Shown here: one piece after another, positions 27,034 to 36,928 of the stretch
Numbering within the stretch: position 1 is the stretch's first letter
Layout: each line of letters begins with the position of its first letter
Assembly (NCBI RefSeq): GCF_004565475.1
Contig: NZ_SRHX01000002.1
Location: forward strand, 186,001-250,000
Source: Lonepinella koalarum
Lineage (GTDB): Bacteria; Pseudomonadota; Gammaproteobacteria; Enterobacterales; Pasteurellaceae
DNA: 64,000 nucleotides
Direction of reading: 5' to 3'
Translations under genes and position numbers: made by a program
The notes under the pieces: model-generated
Told to the model about the DNA's origin: nothing
The model's input: the letters and a program-made list of their open reading frames with translations, nothing else
Databases searched by the model: none

Positions 27034-27109
27034 TGGTGGGCGATACCGGTCTCGAACCAGTGACCCCCTCCTTGTAAGGGAGGTGCTCTCCCAACTGAGC
27101 TAATCGCCC
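27034..27109 (-). tRNA. tRNA-Val (anticodon UAC)
   Basis: On the minus strand the gene starts GGGCGATTAGCTCAG and ends with encoded CCA (27036-27034). It is 76 nt long. The anticodon stem CCTCC/GGAGG encloses loop CTTACAA, giving anticodon UAC. The T-loop GTTCGAG is intact. It is the last of three near-identical copies. Confidence 0.95.
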
Positions 27110-27156
27110 TACGACAACAGCTATAAATAGTCTGTTTGTAGATTGGTTTGTTTAAG

Positions 27157-27232
27157 TGGTGGGCGATACCGGTCTCGAACCAGTGACCCCCTCCTTGTAA
27201 GGGAGGTGCTCTCCCAACTGAGCTAATCGCCC
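27157..27232 (-). tRNA. tRNA-Val (anticodon UAC)
   Basis: Second copy of the tandem array, 76 nt with encoded CCA and the same UAC anticodon loop. It is separated from the first by 47 bases. The sequence reads the same as the neighbouring copies across the mature tRNA. Confidence 0.95.
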
Positions 27233-27300
27233 ACTTAAACAACAGGAGAACACATAAACGAAAGCAAGGTACTAATCACTATCTTAATTTAGTTGAAAAG

Positions 27301-27376
27301 TGGTGGGCGATACCGGTCTCGAACCAGTGACCCCCTCCTTGTAAGGGAGGTGCTCTCCCAACTGAGCTAATCGCCC
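27301..27376 (-). tRNA. tRNA-Val (anticodon UAC)
   Basis: Third copy, and the first to be transcribed on the minus strand. It is 76 nt with encoded CCA and anticodon UAC. It lies divergently from gltX, whose start is 183 bases to the right. Confidence 0.95.
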
Positions 27377-27558
27377 TTGCTTCGCTGTTTGCGTTGTGGA
27401 TTGCATTATAAGTATTCTTGAATTTCAGTCAATCTATTTCTGCAAAAAATGGTTTAATTGTCTTAAAAATAGGCATAAAACCAAAAATTCAGTTAAGCAA
27501 AATAAGAAAAGAAGGTACAATAGTCCGCAAATTTTATAAGAATAAGAAAGGTCAACAA

Positions 27559-29007
27559 ATGAAGATTGAAAATTTATTTCCTTTAGATCCTAATGTAAAG
27601 GTTCGTACTCGTTTTGCACCTAGTCCAACCGGCTATTTACATGTAGGCGGGGCGAGAACGGCACTTTATTCATGGTTATACGCTAAACATAATAACGGTG
27701 AATTTGTGTTGCGTATTGAAGATACCGATTTAGAACGTTCGACCCCAGAGGCTACACAAGCTATTTTGGAGGGGATGGAATGGTTAAATTTAGCTTGGGA
27801 TCATGGCCCTTACTTCCAAACCAAACGTTTTGACCGTTACAATCAAGTGATTGATCAGATGTTAGAAGAGGGGACGGCTTACCGTTGTTACTGTTCAAAA
27901 GAACGTTTAGATGAATTGCGTACTCAGCAAGAAAACAACAAAGAAAAGGCTAAGTATGATCGTCATTGTTTGCATGATCATAGCCATTCCCCTGATGAAC
28001 CGCATGTGATTCGTTTTAAAAATCCACAAGAGGGTTCAGTGATTTTTGATGATGCGGTGCGTGGTCGTATTGAAATTAGTAATAGCGAGTTAGACGACTT
28101 GATTATTCGCCGCACAGATGGCTCACCAACTTATAATTTCTGCGTAGTAGTCGATGACTGGGATATGGGAATTACCCACGTAGTTCGTGGTGAAGATCAT
28201 ATTAACAATACACCACGTCAAATTAATATCTTAAAAGCTTTAAATGCCCCCGTGCCGACCTATGCTCATGTTTCCATGATTAATGGTGATGACGGTCAAA
28301 AATTGTCTAAACGTCATGGTGCGGTGAGTGTGATGCAATATCGTGATGATGGCTATTTACCCGAAGCATTAATTAACTATTTAGTACGTTTAGGTTGGGG
28401 ACATGGTGATCAAGAAATTTTTTCACGTGAAGAAATGATCGAATTATTCGATCTTCATTCGGTCAGTAAATCCGCTAGTGCTTTTAATACAGAAAAATTG
28501 CAATGGTTAAATCAGCATTATATTCGTAGTTTAGATCCTAATTATGTGGCAAAACATCTTGCATGGCACATGAAAGATCAAGGTATTCCTTATGAAAATG
28601 GCGTAGCCTTAGCCGAGCTTATTCCTGTATTAGGGGAACGAGCGAAAACGTTGAAAGAATTAGCCGCACAAAGTCGTTATTTTTATCAAGAATTTGACAG
28701 CTATGATGAAAAAGCGGTGGCAAAAAACTTTAAACCAGAAGCGATTGTACCGTTAACAAAATTATTGGAAAAATTAACCGCACTTTCTGTTCCGGAGGAT
28801 TGGACAGTGGAAAATATTCATCAAGCAATGAATGACACGGCAACAGAATTAGACATCGGTATGGGTAAAGTGGGTATGCCATTCCGTTTAGCGGTCACTG
28901 GTTCAGGGCAGTCACCGTCGATGGATATTACAGCAAAACTTGTTGGAAAAGACCGCACTTTAGCCAGAATTCAAAAAGCGATTGAATTTATTCAAAATAA
29001 AGGTTAA
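27559..29007 (+). CDS. gltX: glutamyl-tRNA synthetase
   Basis: GltX charges tRNA-Glu with glutamate. It is a class I synthetase: the HIGH-type motif is in [20 protein letters not shown] (near residue 16) and the KMSKS-type motif in [14 protein letters not shown] (near 248). [12 protein letters not shown] near 112 is typical of the bacterial enzyme. I use ATG 27559, preceded by GAAAGG, giving 482 residues; an upstream in-frame extension to 27418 lies in promoter DNA with a -10-like TACAAT near 27518. A tRNA-Ala gene follows 48 bases after the stop, and the shared terminator suggests co-transcription. Uptake signals at 28777 and 28952. Confidence 0.97.
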   Translation: MKIENLFPLDPNVKVRTRFAPSPTGYLHVGGARTALYSWLYAKHNNGEFVLRIEDTDLERSTPEATQAILEGMEWLNLAWDHGPYFQTKRFDRYNQVIDQMLEEGTAYRCYCSKERLDELRTQQENNKEKAKYDRHCLHDHSHSPDEPHVIRFKNPQEGSVIFDDAVRGRIEISNSELDDLIIRRTDGSPTYNFCVVVDDWDMGITHVVRGEDHINNTPRQINILKALNAPVPTYAHVSMINGDDGQKLSKRHGAVSVMQYRDDGYLPEALINYLVRLGWGHGDQEIFSREEMIELFDLHSVSKSASAFNTEKLQWLNQHYIRSLDPNYVAKHLAWHMKDQGIPYENGVALAELIPVLGERAKTLKELAAQSRYFYQEFDSYDEKAVAKNFKPEAIVPLTKLLEKLTALSVPEDWTVENIHQAMNDTATELDIGMGKVGMPFRLAVTGSGQSPSMDITAKLVGKDRTLARIQKAIEFIQNKG

Positions 29008-29055
29008 TTTTCTATTGACATAACACGTGGCGGAATTTATCATAACGCCACTTTC

Positions 29056-29131
<76 letters not shown>

Positions 29132-29139
29132 AAATTTAA

Positions 29140-29171
29140 AAACCCGTATCAATTCCTTGATACGGGTTTTT
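29140..29171 (+). terminator. Rho-independent terminator after tRNA-Ala
   Basis: AAACCCGTATCA pairs with TGATACGGGTTT, a 12-bp stem with a short loop, followed by a T-run. It ends the gltX-tRNA-Ala transcript and also faces the convergent lnt gene. Confidence 0.85.
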
Positions 29172-29206
29172 ACTTTTACCATAATATAATGGTATGTCAT
29201 GTAACT

Positions 29207-30742
29207 TCAGCCATGATTTAGTCGTGATGCTATTCTTTTCTGAATAAAATTACCTATAACTCGCAATAAAACAAATAATACTAACAATGCGTATAAAGGT
29301 TTATTGCCAAAAACAGCATAGGGTGTTTTTCCTATTGTTGGTGCGATTTTTTCAGTCAACGTAGTTTGCACAAACTGTGGTGCTTGGCGAATGACTTTTC
29401 CTTGAGCATCAATAAACGCAGTAACCCCCGTATTTGTTGCTCGAATCACTGGTTTAGCTAATTCTAACGCTCGCATTCTTGCCATTTGAAAATGTTGCCA
29501 AGGACCATAGCTGTCGCCAAACCACGCATCATTAGAAATGGTTAAAATAAAATCAGTATCATCTTTTAAATTTGTCTGTAATTGACTACTTTCGATAATT
29601 TCGTAGCAAATAGCTCCCATAAAACGGCGATCTTTGCTGATTAAATCAGGTTGAATGTTATCACCACTTTGAAATGCCGACATGGGTAAATTAAACACTG
29701 AGCCAAGTGGTCGTAATAGACTTTCTAAAGGCACATATTCGCCAAAGGGAACCAGATGATGTTTATTATAACGTTGAGCCGTAGTAGATGAATAATTGCC
29801 ATCAACTAATGCGATAGAGTTAAATAATTTTCCGCTGCTTTCATCACGGTGAACCGTGCCAATCATAATATCTGTTTTTGAGTGTTGGCTGGCTTGATTG
29901 AGTTCATCAAAAAATGGTTGAATGCTTTCTTCTAAGGCAGGTAACGCACTTTCTGGCAAGATAATTAAATCAGATTTAGCTAAATTAGGACGAATTAAAT
30001 TGGCATAAATTTGTAAGGTAGATTGCAGATAATCAGGATCCCACTTTAACGATTGTTCAATATTGCCTTGTGCCAGTGTAATTGTAATGGCTTTATTTTC
30101 CAGCGATGTGGCATAATTGGTTTTGGCAAAGGAAACTACGCCAGTAACGCTGATACCCAGTAGAATATTGAATAAAGCAAACTTGATTTTTTGTGGTTGC
30201 TGAGTGATAGCAGAAATAGCATTAAAAATTACCGCACTTAGCCATACTACAAAAAAGGTTAAGCCAGTGACACCAAAAATGGGGGCAATTCCTGCAAAGG
30301 GTGTATCAATTTGCGTATAGCCAAACAGTAGCCATGGGAAACCTGTAAATAACCAACCTCGTAGAAATTCGCTAAATGTCCAAATTGTGCCAAAAATAAC
30401 AGGGCTTACGACTTTAAAATGTTGAACTAGATAGGTGAATAATAAGGGAAAAAGCGATAAATAACAGGCGAGAACGAAGACTAAAAAATAACTTAACCAT
30501 AGGGGCGAGCCACCAAATTGATGAATACTGACGTGTAACCAGCTGGTCGCAATGCTAAAAAAACTCACTCCCCATAAAAAGCTGGCTCGAAGTGCAGTTT
30601 TTTTATGGGGATTTTTTGCCACATAGAGTAAACCTAGCATTGAGATGTAGGCAATTCCCCAGTAATCAAAAGGGGAAAAGGCAAATACACCGATTGAGCC
30701 TGTGATGAAAGCTATTAGATAAGGTAAAAATCTGTGTATCAT
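29207..30742 (-). CDS. lnt: apolipoprotein N-acyltransferase
   Basis: Lnt adds the third acyl chain to the N-terminal cysteine of lipoproteins at the inner membrane. The 511-residue protein has several N-terminal membrane spans and then a nitrilase-like periplasmic domain. Catalytic-triad regions are visible: ILPESALPALEE (Glu, near 265), the lysine region around YNKHHLVPFGEYVP (near 326), and GAICYEIIESS (Cys, near 377). A final membrane span ends the protein. It starts six bases after corC on the minus strand, the conserved corC-lnt arrangement. An uptake signal lies at 30231-30239. Confidence 0.95.
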   Translation of the reverse strand: MIHRFLPYLIAFITGSIGVFAFSPFDYWGIAYISMLGLLYVAKNPHKKTALRASFLWGVSFFSIATSWLHVSIHQFGGSPLWLSYFLVFVLACYLSLFPLLFTYLVQHFKVVSPVIFGTIWTFSEFLRGWLFTGFPWLLFGYTQIDTPFAGIAPIFGVTGLTFFVVWLSAVIFNAISAITQQPQKIKFALFNILLGISVTGVVSFAKTNYATSLENKAITITLAQGNIEQSLKWDPDYLQSTLQIYANLIRPNLAKSDLIILPESALPALEESIQPFFDELNQASQHSKTDIMIGTVHRDESSGKLFNSIALVDGNYSSTTAQRYNKHHLVPFGEYVPLESLLRPLGSVFNLPMSAFQSGDNIQPDLISKDRRFMGAICYEIIESSQLQTNLKDDTDFILTISNDAWFGDSYGPWQHFQMARMRALELAKPVIRATNTGVTAFIDAQGKVIRQAPQFVQTTLTEKIAPTIGKTPYAVFGNKPLYALLVLFVLLRVIGNFIQKRIASRLNHG

Positions 30743-30748
30743 AAGGGG

Positions 30749-31651
30749 TTATTCTTCTGTTTCATTTTGGTGAGCATTGATGCTTTCAAGCTGTTCATCA
30801 GTTACGGTTACTCGTAACTGAATAATACGACGACTATCCGCTGATGTCACTTTAAAATGAATATTATTCAGCGTAATTTCTTCGCCTCGTTTTGGTAAAT
30901 AACCAAAGGCTTGCATGATTACGCCACCGATAGTATCCACTTCTTCATCGGCAAAATTTGTGCCAAATTTTTGATTAAAATCATCAACATCAGTTAAAGC
31001 CAGCACTGCATAAGTATGGCGAGAAAGTTGGCGGATATTGGCAATCACTTCTTCTTCATCAAATTCATCTTCAATATCGCCGACAATTTGCTCTAAAATA
31101 TCTTCAATCGTCACTAAACCTGAAATGGCACCAAATTCGTCTACTACGATTGCCATGTGAAAACGTTCTGTACGGAAATCTTTCAGCATTCGATCCACAC
31201 GTTTACTTTCTGGTACAATCACAGCTGGACGTAAAATTACTTGCATATTGAATTGATCTGGCTGTTCTCGTAGAAATTGCAACAGATCTTTAGCGTGCAA
31301 AATCCCAACGACATTATCTCGTTCGTTAGTGATGACGGGAAAGCGAGAGTGAGCCGTGTCAATAATGGTGTCAAGGCAACTTTCGAGAGCTTGATCGTTT
31401 TCAATAAACACGATTTGAGCTCGAGGGATCATAATATCTCGCACTCGAAGTTCGGCGATTTCCATCACCCCTTCGATCATTTCACGAGTATCTTGGTCGA
31501 TCAGATCATTTTGTTCAGAATCGCGAATGACTTCGACTAATTCTTCACGGTTTTTCAGTTCGCCTTGAAAAAAGCGATCAAACAGGGATTGAAAGAACGA
31601 TTTTTTTTGATAGCTATCTATTTGTGTTGCGTTATTCGAGTGTTCGTCCAT
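30749..31651 (-). CDS. corC: CBS-domain protein CorC (magnesium/cobalt efflux-associated)
   Basis: CorC is a cytosolic CBS-pair protein linked to magnesium and cobalt handling. The 300-residue product shows [18 protein letters not shown] (near residue 66, first CBS), [23 protein letters not shown] (a second strand of it), and [31 protein letters not shown], here cited by its core [19 protein letters not shown] (near 190). The C-terminal CorC_HlyC domain follows to residue 290. It is upstream of lnt in a two-gene operon. An uptake signal is in the upstream flank (31712-31720). Confidence 0.92.
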   Translation of the reverse strand: MDEHSNNATQIDSYQKKSFFQSLFDRFFQGELKNREELVEVIRDSEQNDLIDQDTREMIEGVMEIAELRVRDIMIPRAQIVFIENDQALESCLDTIIDTAHSRFPVITNERDNVVGILHAKDLLQFLREQPDQFNMQVILRPAVIVPESKRVDRMLKDFRTERFHMAIVVDEFGAISGLVTIEDILEQIVGDIEDEFDEEEVIANIRQLSRHTYAVLALTDVDDFNQKFGTNFADEEVDTIGGVIMQAFGYLPKRGEEITLNNIHFKVTSADSRRIIQLRVTVTDEQLESINAHQNETEE

Positions 31652-31748
31652 AGTTTTTTTATTGGGTTGGAATTTGACGTATTGAAATTAGCATATTTTG
31701 CATGCAAAGAAAAGTGCGGTGCAAAAATTGCGTAGGAATTTTCAACGT

Positions 31749-31776
31749 TGCGTAGCAACAAGGGCAAAGCCCCGAA
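31749..31776. repeat. tandem short hairpins between infA and corC
   Basis: GTTGC-GTA-GCAAC is directly followed by GGG-CAAA-GCCCC, two small stem-loops side by side in an otherwise noncoding stretch upstream of corC. No protein is encoded. The sequence looks like a dispersed intergenic element, but only one copy is in this window. Confidence 0.3.
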
Positions 31777-31821
31777 CAATTCTATCAAGGATTGTAAGTA
31801 ATTTTTTGTGAGTGTTTTGGC

Positions 31822-31855
31822 AAAAAAACAAAAGCTCGAAATTTTCGAGCTTTGT
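31822..31855 (-). terminator. Rho-independent terminator of infA
   Basis: Read on the minus strand, CAAAGCTCGAAA pairs with TTTCGAGCTTTTG and is followed by a run of T. It lies 15 bases past the infA stop. Confidence 0.85.
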
Positions 31856-31869
31856 TGGCTTGCGTGATA

Positions 31870-32166
<297 letters not shown>

Positions 32167-32265
32167 TTAATTTGATAAAATGCGATTAAAACAGTACAAT
32201 AGCCAGTTAATTGCCAATCAATTTTATGGCTTTATTAACGAATTTAATTTATACAGATTATAAAG

Positions 32266-33690
32266 ATGACTCAAAAATTACATATTAAAACTTGGGGCTG
32301 TCAAATGAATGAGTATGACAGTTCAAAAATGGCGGATTTATTGCTCAGCACGCACGGTCTGGAACTCACCGAAGAAGCGGAAGAAGCGGACGTGTTGTTG
32401 TTAAACACTTGCTCCATTCGTGAAAAAGCCCAAGAAAAAGTATTCCACCAGCTCGGGCGTTGGAAACAGCTGAAAAAACATAATCCGAATTTAGTGATCG
32501 GCGTGGGCGGTTGCGTGGCTTCGCAAGAAGGGGCGCATATTCGTGATCGTGCGCCTTTTGTGGATATTATTTTCGGACCACAAACCTTGCATCGCTTGCC
32601 TGAAATGATTAACCAAATTCGTGGTGGCAAAAGCTCTGTGGTGGACGTGAGTTTCCCTGAAATTGAGAAATTTGACCGTTTGCCTGAACCGAGAGCCGAA
32701 GGTCCAACGGCGTTTGTATCGATTATGGAAGGTTGTAATAAATATTGTTCTTTTTGTGTTGTGCCTTATACTCGTGGAGAAGAAGTAAGCCGTCCAGTGG
32801 ACGATGTTCTATTTGAAATTGCTCAACTCGCCGAGCAAGGTGTACGTGAAGTGAACCTGCTAGGACAAAACGTCAATGCCTATCGTGGTGCAACCTTTGA
32901 TGGTGAAATTTGTTCTTTTGCTGAATTATTGCGTTTGGTGGCAGCCATTGACGGTATTGACCGATTACGTTTCACCACCAGCCACCCGATTGAATTTACA
33001 GACGATATTATTGAGGTTTACAGCGACACGCCAGAACTCGTGAGCTTCCTGCATTTGCCTGTGCAAAGCGGTTCGGATCGGGTATTGACCATGATGAAAC
33101 GCAACCATACGGCGTTAGAATACAAATCCATTATCCGCAAATTGCGTAAAATTCGCCCAAATATTCAAATCAGCTCGGATTTTATCGTGGGCTTCCCTGG
33201 CGAAACCGATCAGGATTTTGAAGACACGATGAACCTGATTGCACAAGTGAATTTTGATATGAGCTTCAGCTTTATTTATTCTGCTCGCCCAGGCACACCA
33301 GCGGCAGATTTACCTGATGATGTGAGTGAAGATGAGAAAAAACAACGCCTGTATCTATTGCAACAACGTATCAACAATCAAGCGGCACAATTTAGCCGAG
33401 CCATGCTTGGCACAGAGCAACGTGTGTTAGTAGAAGGTCCATCCAAAAAAGACATTATGGAACTCACTGGCAGAACGGAAACCAACCGTATTGTGAATTT
33501 CAAAGGTACACCAGATATGATTGGTAAATTTGTGGATATTAAAATCACTGATGTATATACTAATTCCTTACGTGGTGATGTGGTTCGCACTGAAGATCAA
33601 ATGGGCTTACGCGTGATTCAATCGCCACAAGCAGTGATTAATCGAACTCGTAAAGAAGATGAGTTAGGGGTTGGGTTGTACGCTGCTTAA
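32266..33690 (+). CDS. miaB: tRNA-2-methylthio-N6-dimethylallyladenosine synthase
   Basis: MiaB is a radical-SAM methylthiotransferase that adds the 2-methylthio group to i6A37 in tRNAs. The 474-residue protein has the N-terminal MTTase domain with three cluster cysteines ([14 protein letters not shown] near 9, [11 protein letters not shown] near 45, [11 protein letters not shown] near 79). The radical-SAM motif [15 protein letters not shown] is near 157, and a C-terminal TRAM domain follows. It is a single gene followed by a terminator built from paired uptake signals. Confidence 0.97.
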   Translation: MTQKLHIKTWGCQMNEYDSSKMADLLLSTHGLELTEEAEEADVLLLNTCSIREKAQEKVFHQLGRWKQLKKHNPNLVIGVGGCVASQEGAHIRDRAPFVDIIFGPQTLHRLPEMINQIRGGKSSVVDVSFPEIEKFDRLPEPRAEGPTAFVSIMEGCNKYCSFCVVPYTRGEEVSRPVDDVLFEIAQLAEQGVREVNLLGQNVNAYRGATFDGEICSFAELLRLVAAIDGIDRLRFTTSHPIEFTDDIIEVYSDTPELVSFLHLPVQSGSDRVLTMMKRNHTALEYKSIIRKLRKIRPNIQISSDFIVGFPGETDQDFEDTMNLIAQVNFDMSFSFIYSARPGTPAADLPDDVSEDEKKQRLYLLQQRINNQAAQFSRAMLGTEQRVLVEGPSKKDIMELTGRTETNRIVNFKGTPDMIGKFVDIKITDVYTNSLRGDVVRTEDQMGLRVIQSPQAVINRTRKEDELGVGLYAA

Positions 33691-33712
33691 TTCTAAAAAT
33701 TCTTCAGATTTA

Positions 33713-33746
33713 GACCGCACTTTTTTAACCAAAGTGCGGTGTTTTT
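33713..33746. terminator. terminator built from an inverted uptake-signal pair after miaB
   Basis: GACCGCACTTT with core at 33714-33722 pairs with AAAGTGCGGT at 33731-33740 and is followed by GTTTTTAT. This is a classical Pasteurellaceae uptake-signal hairpin used as a Rho-independent terminator. Confidence 0.85.
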
Positions 33747-33841
33747 ATATCAAATGTATCTAAGTCATATCAAATCGTTCTTTTATCTGCCTAATTAAGC
33801 CATTATAATTTTAGCTATTTTAAATTCATTTCTTATTTTCT

Positions 33842-34501
33842 ATGAACTGGCAATATATTTGGAACGCCGTTCCTCGTTTTATTGATGCAACTTTACTTAC
33901 CTTGCATTTGTCCTTTTGGGCTATTGTGTTGTCGGTGTTAGTCGGGTTGCTTTGTGCCGTGGTGTTAACCTACAAAATTCGTGGCTTGCAATGTCTGGTC
34001 AAAAGCTACATTGAACTCTCTCGTAATACCCCGTTGTTAATTCAAGTCTTTTTTCTGTATTTTGGTTTATCCAAAGTAGGCATTAAATTAGATGGTTTTA
34101 CCTGTGGGATTATCGGTTTGGCTTTTCTCGGGGGGAGCTATATGGCGGAAGCCATTCGGGGCGGATTGGAAGCCGTATCCAAAGGGCAAATTGAAAGTGC
34201 GTTAAGTATCGGGCTAACGCCTTTACAAGCCTTTCGCTATGTGATTTTTCCGCAAGCCTTTGCCATTGCCACACCAGCGGTGGGAGCAAACTGTTTATTT
34301 TTAATGAAAGAAACATCGGTAATTAGTGCCGTTGCGGTGGCGGAATTAATGTTTTTGGCAAAAGATATTATCGGAATGGATTATAAAACTAACGAATCTT
34401 TATTTTTGCTCGTGGTATTTTATTTGATTATTTTATTGCCCGTGTCACTGTATATTCGTTATTTAGAACGCCGTTTGCGTCAAGCTAAATATGGAGCATA
34501 G
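33842..34501 (+). CDS. polar amino-acid ABC transporter permease (first)
   Basis: Inner-membrane permease of the HisMQ/GlnP family, 219 residues with about five spans. The cytoplasmic EAA loop that docks the ATPase is visible as EAIRGGLEAVSKGQIESALS near residue 102, preceded by IELSRNTPLLIQVFFLYFG near 57, typical of the family. The second permease starts three bases later and the ATPase follows. The matching binding protein is not next to it but at 47972, after about 12 kb of other DNA. No strong ribosome binding site is seen before the ATG. Confidence 0.9.
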   Translation: MNWQYIWNAVPRFIDATLLTLHLSFWAIVLSVLVGLLCAVVLTYKIRGLQCLVKSYIELSRNTPLLIQVFFLYFGLSKVGIKLDGFTCGIIGLAFLGGSYMAEAIRGGLEAVSKGQIESALSIGLTPLQAFRYVIFPQAFAIATPAVGANCLFLMKETSVISAVAVAELMFLAKDIIGMDYKTNESLFLLVVFYLIILLPVSLYIRYLERRLRQAKYGA

Positions 34502-34503
34502 TC

Positions 34504-35172
34504 ATGGGGTTGGGTATTTTATTTCAAGGCAGTAATTTAGAACGTTTGCTCGGTGGATTATGGATCACCGCTGAAATTGCCTTTGTGTCAGTGTTTTTTG
34601 CGTGTATTTTAGGCGTAATTTTGGGTGTAGTGATGACCAGTAAAAACAAAGCCGTGCATTTTTTTTGCCAGCTATATTTAGAGATAGTACGCATTATCCC
34701 CTTGTTAGTATTACTCTTTTTAGTCTATTTTGGGTTTGCTAAATGGTTTAATATTCACTGGAGTGGCGTTTGGGTGTGTATTGTAGTGTTTATTTTCTGG
34801 GGGGTAGCTGAAATGGGGGATTTGGTGCGTGGAGCATTAACTTCCATTGAAAAACATCAGATCGAATCTGCCTATGCTTTGGGTTTGAACAAACTGCAAA
34901 CTTTTGTGTATATTTTGTTGCCACAAAGTTTAAAACGAGTGACACCAGGGGCGATAAATTTATTTACCCGAATGGTAAAAACTAGCTCCCTTGCTATGTT
35001 AATCGGTGTGTTGGAAGTGATTAAAGTGGGGCAACAGATTATTGAAACATCACTATTTACTGATCCGTCCGCTGCTTTGTGGATTTACGGCGTGATTTTC
35101 TTTTTGTATTTTATTATTTGTTATCCATTGTCATTGTTTTCCAAATATTTAGAAACAAAATGGAGCAATTAG
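34504..35172 (+). CDS. polar amino-acid ABC transporter permease (second)
   Basis: Second permease of the same importer, 222 residues. It carries YLEIVRIIPLLVLLFLVYFG near residue 58 and an EAA-type loop DLVRGALTSIEKHQIESAYA near 103. GlnP/HisM-family permeases form heterodimers, so this gene and its upstream neighbour should pair. It starts two bases after the previous stop (spacer TC), and the ATPase gene follows 12 bases downstream. Confidence 0.9.
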   Translation: MGLGILFQGSNLERLLGGLWITAEIAFVSVFFACILGVILGVVMTSKNKAVHFFCQLYLEIVRIIPLLVLLFLVYFGFAKWFNIHWSGVWVCIVVFIFWGVAEMGDLVRGALTSIEKHQIESAYALGLNKLQTFVYILLPQSLKRVTPGAINLFTRMVKTSSLAMLIGVLEVIKVGQQIIETSLFTDPSAALWIYGVIFFLYFIICYPLSLFSKYLETKWSN

Positions 35173-35184
35173 GAATTTTAAATT

Positions 35185-35949
35185 ATGGCATTATTAGATA
35201 TTAAACAACTCGTCAAAAATTACGCTGAAGTCACCGCACTTCACGGCATAGATCTTTCCGTGCAAAAAGGCGAAGTCGTGGTAATTCTTGGACCTTCGGG
35301 CTGTGGTAAGAGTACGCTACTACGCTGTATTAACGGTTTAGAAGAAATTAAAAGTGGTGAAATTCGATTAGAAAATAATGGTATATTAGGCAAAGATATT
35401 TCGTGGGTTAAAGCCCGTCAAAAAATTGGTATGGTGTTCCAGAGCTATGAATTATTTTCACATATATCAGTGATCGACAATATTTTGCTTGGTCCAATGA
35501 AAGTACAAAAACGCAAACGGGAAGACGTGGAAAGACAAGCAGATAAACTGTTAAAACGGGTTGGCTTATTCGACCGCAAAAATGCCTTTCCACGCGAATT
35601 ATCAGGCGGACAAAAACAACGTATTGCTATTGTGCGTTCCCTTTGTATGAATCCAGAAATTATGCTATTTGACGAAGTTACTGCCGCCCTTGACCCTGAA
35701 ATGGTGCGAGAAGTGTTGGACGTAATTTTAGGATTAGCTAAAGATGGTATGACTATGCTGATTGTGACTCACGAAATGGGCTTTGCCAAACAGGTTGCAG
35801 ATCGTATTATTTTTATGGATAAAGGCGAAATTATTGAGCAATCTAAACCTGAATTTTTCTTTGCTAATCCCACCACAGATCGGGCAAAAGCCTTTTTGAA
35901 TATTCTTAATTATGAGAAAAGTGCGGTAGATTATGAAGCTAATATTTAG
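35185..35949 (+). CDS. polar amino-acid ABC transporter ATP-binding protein
   Basis: The 254-residue ATPase energises import through the two upstream permeases. It has Walker [20 protein letters not shown] (near residue 36), the Q-loop [11 protein letters not shown] (near 85), the signature [15 protein letters not shown] (near 139), Walker [17 protein letters not shown] (near 160) and the switch histidine in IVTHEMGFA (near 193). The usual family sequence has DEPTSALDPE; here Val replaces Pro in [10 protein letters not shown]. Uptake signals lie at both ends (35233 and 35919). Immediately downstream begins a decayed insertion element. Confidence 0.93.
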   Translation: MALLDIKQLVKNYAEVTALHGIDLSVQKGEVVVILGPSGCGKSTLLRCINGLEEIKSGEIRLENNGILGKDISWVKARQKIGMVFQSYELFSHISVIDNILLGPMKVQKRKREDVERQADKLLKRVGLFDRKNAFPRELSGGQKQRIAIVRSLCMNPEIMLFDEVTAALDPEMVREVLDVILGLAKDGMTMLIVTHEMGFAKQVADRIIFMDKGEIIEQSKPEFFFANPTTDRAKAFLNILNYEKSAVDYEANI

Positions 35950-35983
35950 CGAAGTTAAAACCGAGTAGTGCGGTGTAAAAAAT

Positions 35984-36425
35984 TGATCTGACCACAAAAA
36001 CTTGGACAATTTAAGTAATAACTTCAATGGATAACGCCATCTTAAGACTTAGATGGCTTCTGCCGTTTCTTGTCTTCTCTCTTAATAATCTTGCCTCACT
36101 TTTTTAGCAAGTCGTTCTCTGCTCTCAATTGAAGATTCTCAAGTTTAATCTCTTCTTCTCAAGTTTTAGGTTTGGGTGGTATTTTAGAATATTTTTGTTT
36201 GCTATATCACACCGCTAAGTCATTACTACTTAAATGTTTGAATTGTACAACCCATTGTCTAACTGTTTTATTGGGTAGGTTAAAATGTTTGAGTGTTATT
36301 GGTAACTTTTCGTGATTTACGAAGTAAAAATCAACGATTTGTTGTTTAAAGATTTGATTATATTTAGTCATAAAAATTGATCATTACTAGTTCGGTTATT
36401 AGTCCAACTTTTAGGAAGCAGATCA
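35984..36425 (-). mobile_element. internally deleted, decayed IS3/IS150-group element
   Basis: The left end (TGATCTG-x4-CAAAAACTTGGACA) and the right end (AGTCCAACTTTTAGGAAGCAGATCA) are versions of the terminal repeats of the element at 55408-56814. Between them the minus strand carries a broken orfA. Its reading frame is disrupted, but long stretches match the intact orfA region (compare 36030-36170 with 56224-56390). About 960 bp, corresponding to most of orfB, is missing, with the junction near 36024. It marks the left border of the block inserted after the ABC transporter ATPase. Confidence 0.8.
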
Positions 36426-36550
36426 AAATATTAAATTTTTACACTGTAGTTTTTATAAAAATGATTTAATTCGCCACAATCTCGCCATATTTTCGCTGTT
36501 GATATCAGGTTCTCACGTCCGAACTTTAGGGAAAAATGTAAGTTTTACTA
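36426..36550. other. noncoding stretch after the IS remnant
   Basis: AT-rich DNA between the decayed insertion element and the CRP site of the downstream operon. I see no open frame with a ribosome binding site and no strong hairpin. Confidence 0.5.
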
Positions 36551-36598
36551 AAATGTGATCAATATCATATTACGTAGTGCAATTGCCTAAAATTATAA
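36551..36598 (+). promoter_or_regulatory. CRP site and -10 element of the short-chain acid operon
   Basis: The 22-mer starting AAATGTGATCAATATCATAT (36551-36572) matches the CRP consensus at 18 of 22 positions, with a perfect left half. A perfect TATAAT lies at 36593-36598. A start near 36604 places the site centre at about -42, the class II activator position. A clear prediction is catabolite-repressed expression of the seven genes that follow. Confidence 0.7.
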
Positions 36599-36706
36599 TA
36601 AATAGACTCTAAATTTTGTATCTTTTTACAATGAGTATTGTTTAATCTCATTTTATACTTTCCAACAATTCTAAATTTAGTTCACTTTACTAAAGGAGAT
36701 ACATAT

Positions 36707-36916
36707 ATGAGTAAAAAATGGTTATTTATTCTATTTAATGTTATCTATTTCTTCATTGATTGGATAATTATACCGATAGTACCAAATAAAATATTATTTG
36801 GTACTATACCATTACAATTGTTTCTGATGCTAGGTTTACCAGTTTTAGCTGCTGTTGTGTGGGGATTGTACTATAACAATTTCTTTAAAACACAGTCACA
36901 TGTTAATTATGACTAA
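36707..36916 (+). CDS. small membrane protein partnering a sodium:solute symporter (DUF3311-like)
   Basis: The 69-residue protein has two hydrophobic spans and a segment NKILFGTIPLQLFLMLGLPV between them. Small two-span proteins with an LFGxPL-type segment (DUF3311 and related YhdT proteins) are usually encoded directly before SSS-family symporters and thought to be accessory subunits. Assignment to DUF3311 is by eye. A strong AAGGAG lies ten bases before ATG 36707; a longer frame from 36638 lacks one. It is the first gene of the operon and ends 12 bases before the symporter start. Confidence 0.75.
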   Translation: MSKKWLFILFNVIYFFIDWIIIPIVPNKILFGTIPLQLFLMLGLPVLAAVVWGLYYNNFFKTQSHVNYD

Positions 36917-36928
36917 GTGAGGTATCAA

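Noticed and set aside
27000-27242. Open frame across the tRNA-Val copies with a duplicated segment
   Set aside because: The duplication is just the translation of two tandem tRNA genes; it is not a protein repeat.
27034-27376. Three direct repeats mistaken at first for a CRISPR-like array
   Set aside because: The repeats are complete tRNA-Val genes with different length spacers; no CRISPR repeat-spacer structure exists in the window.
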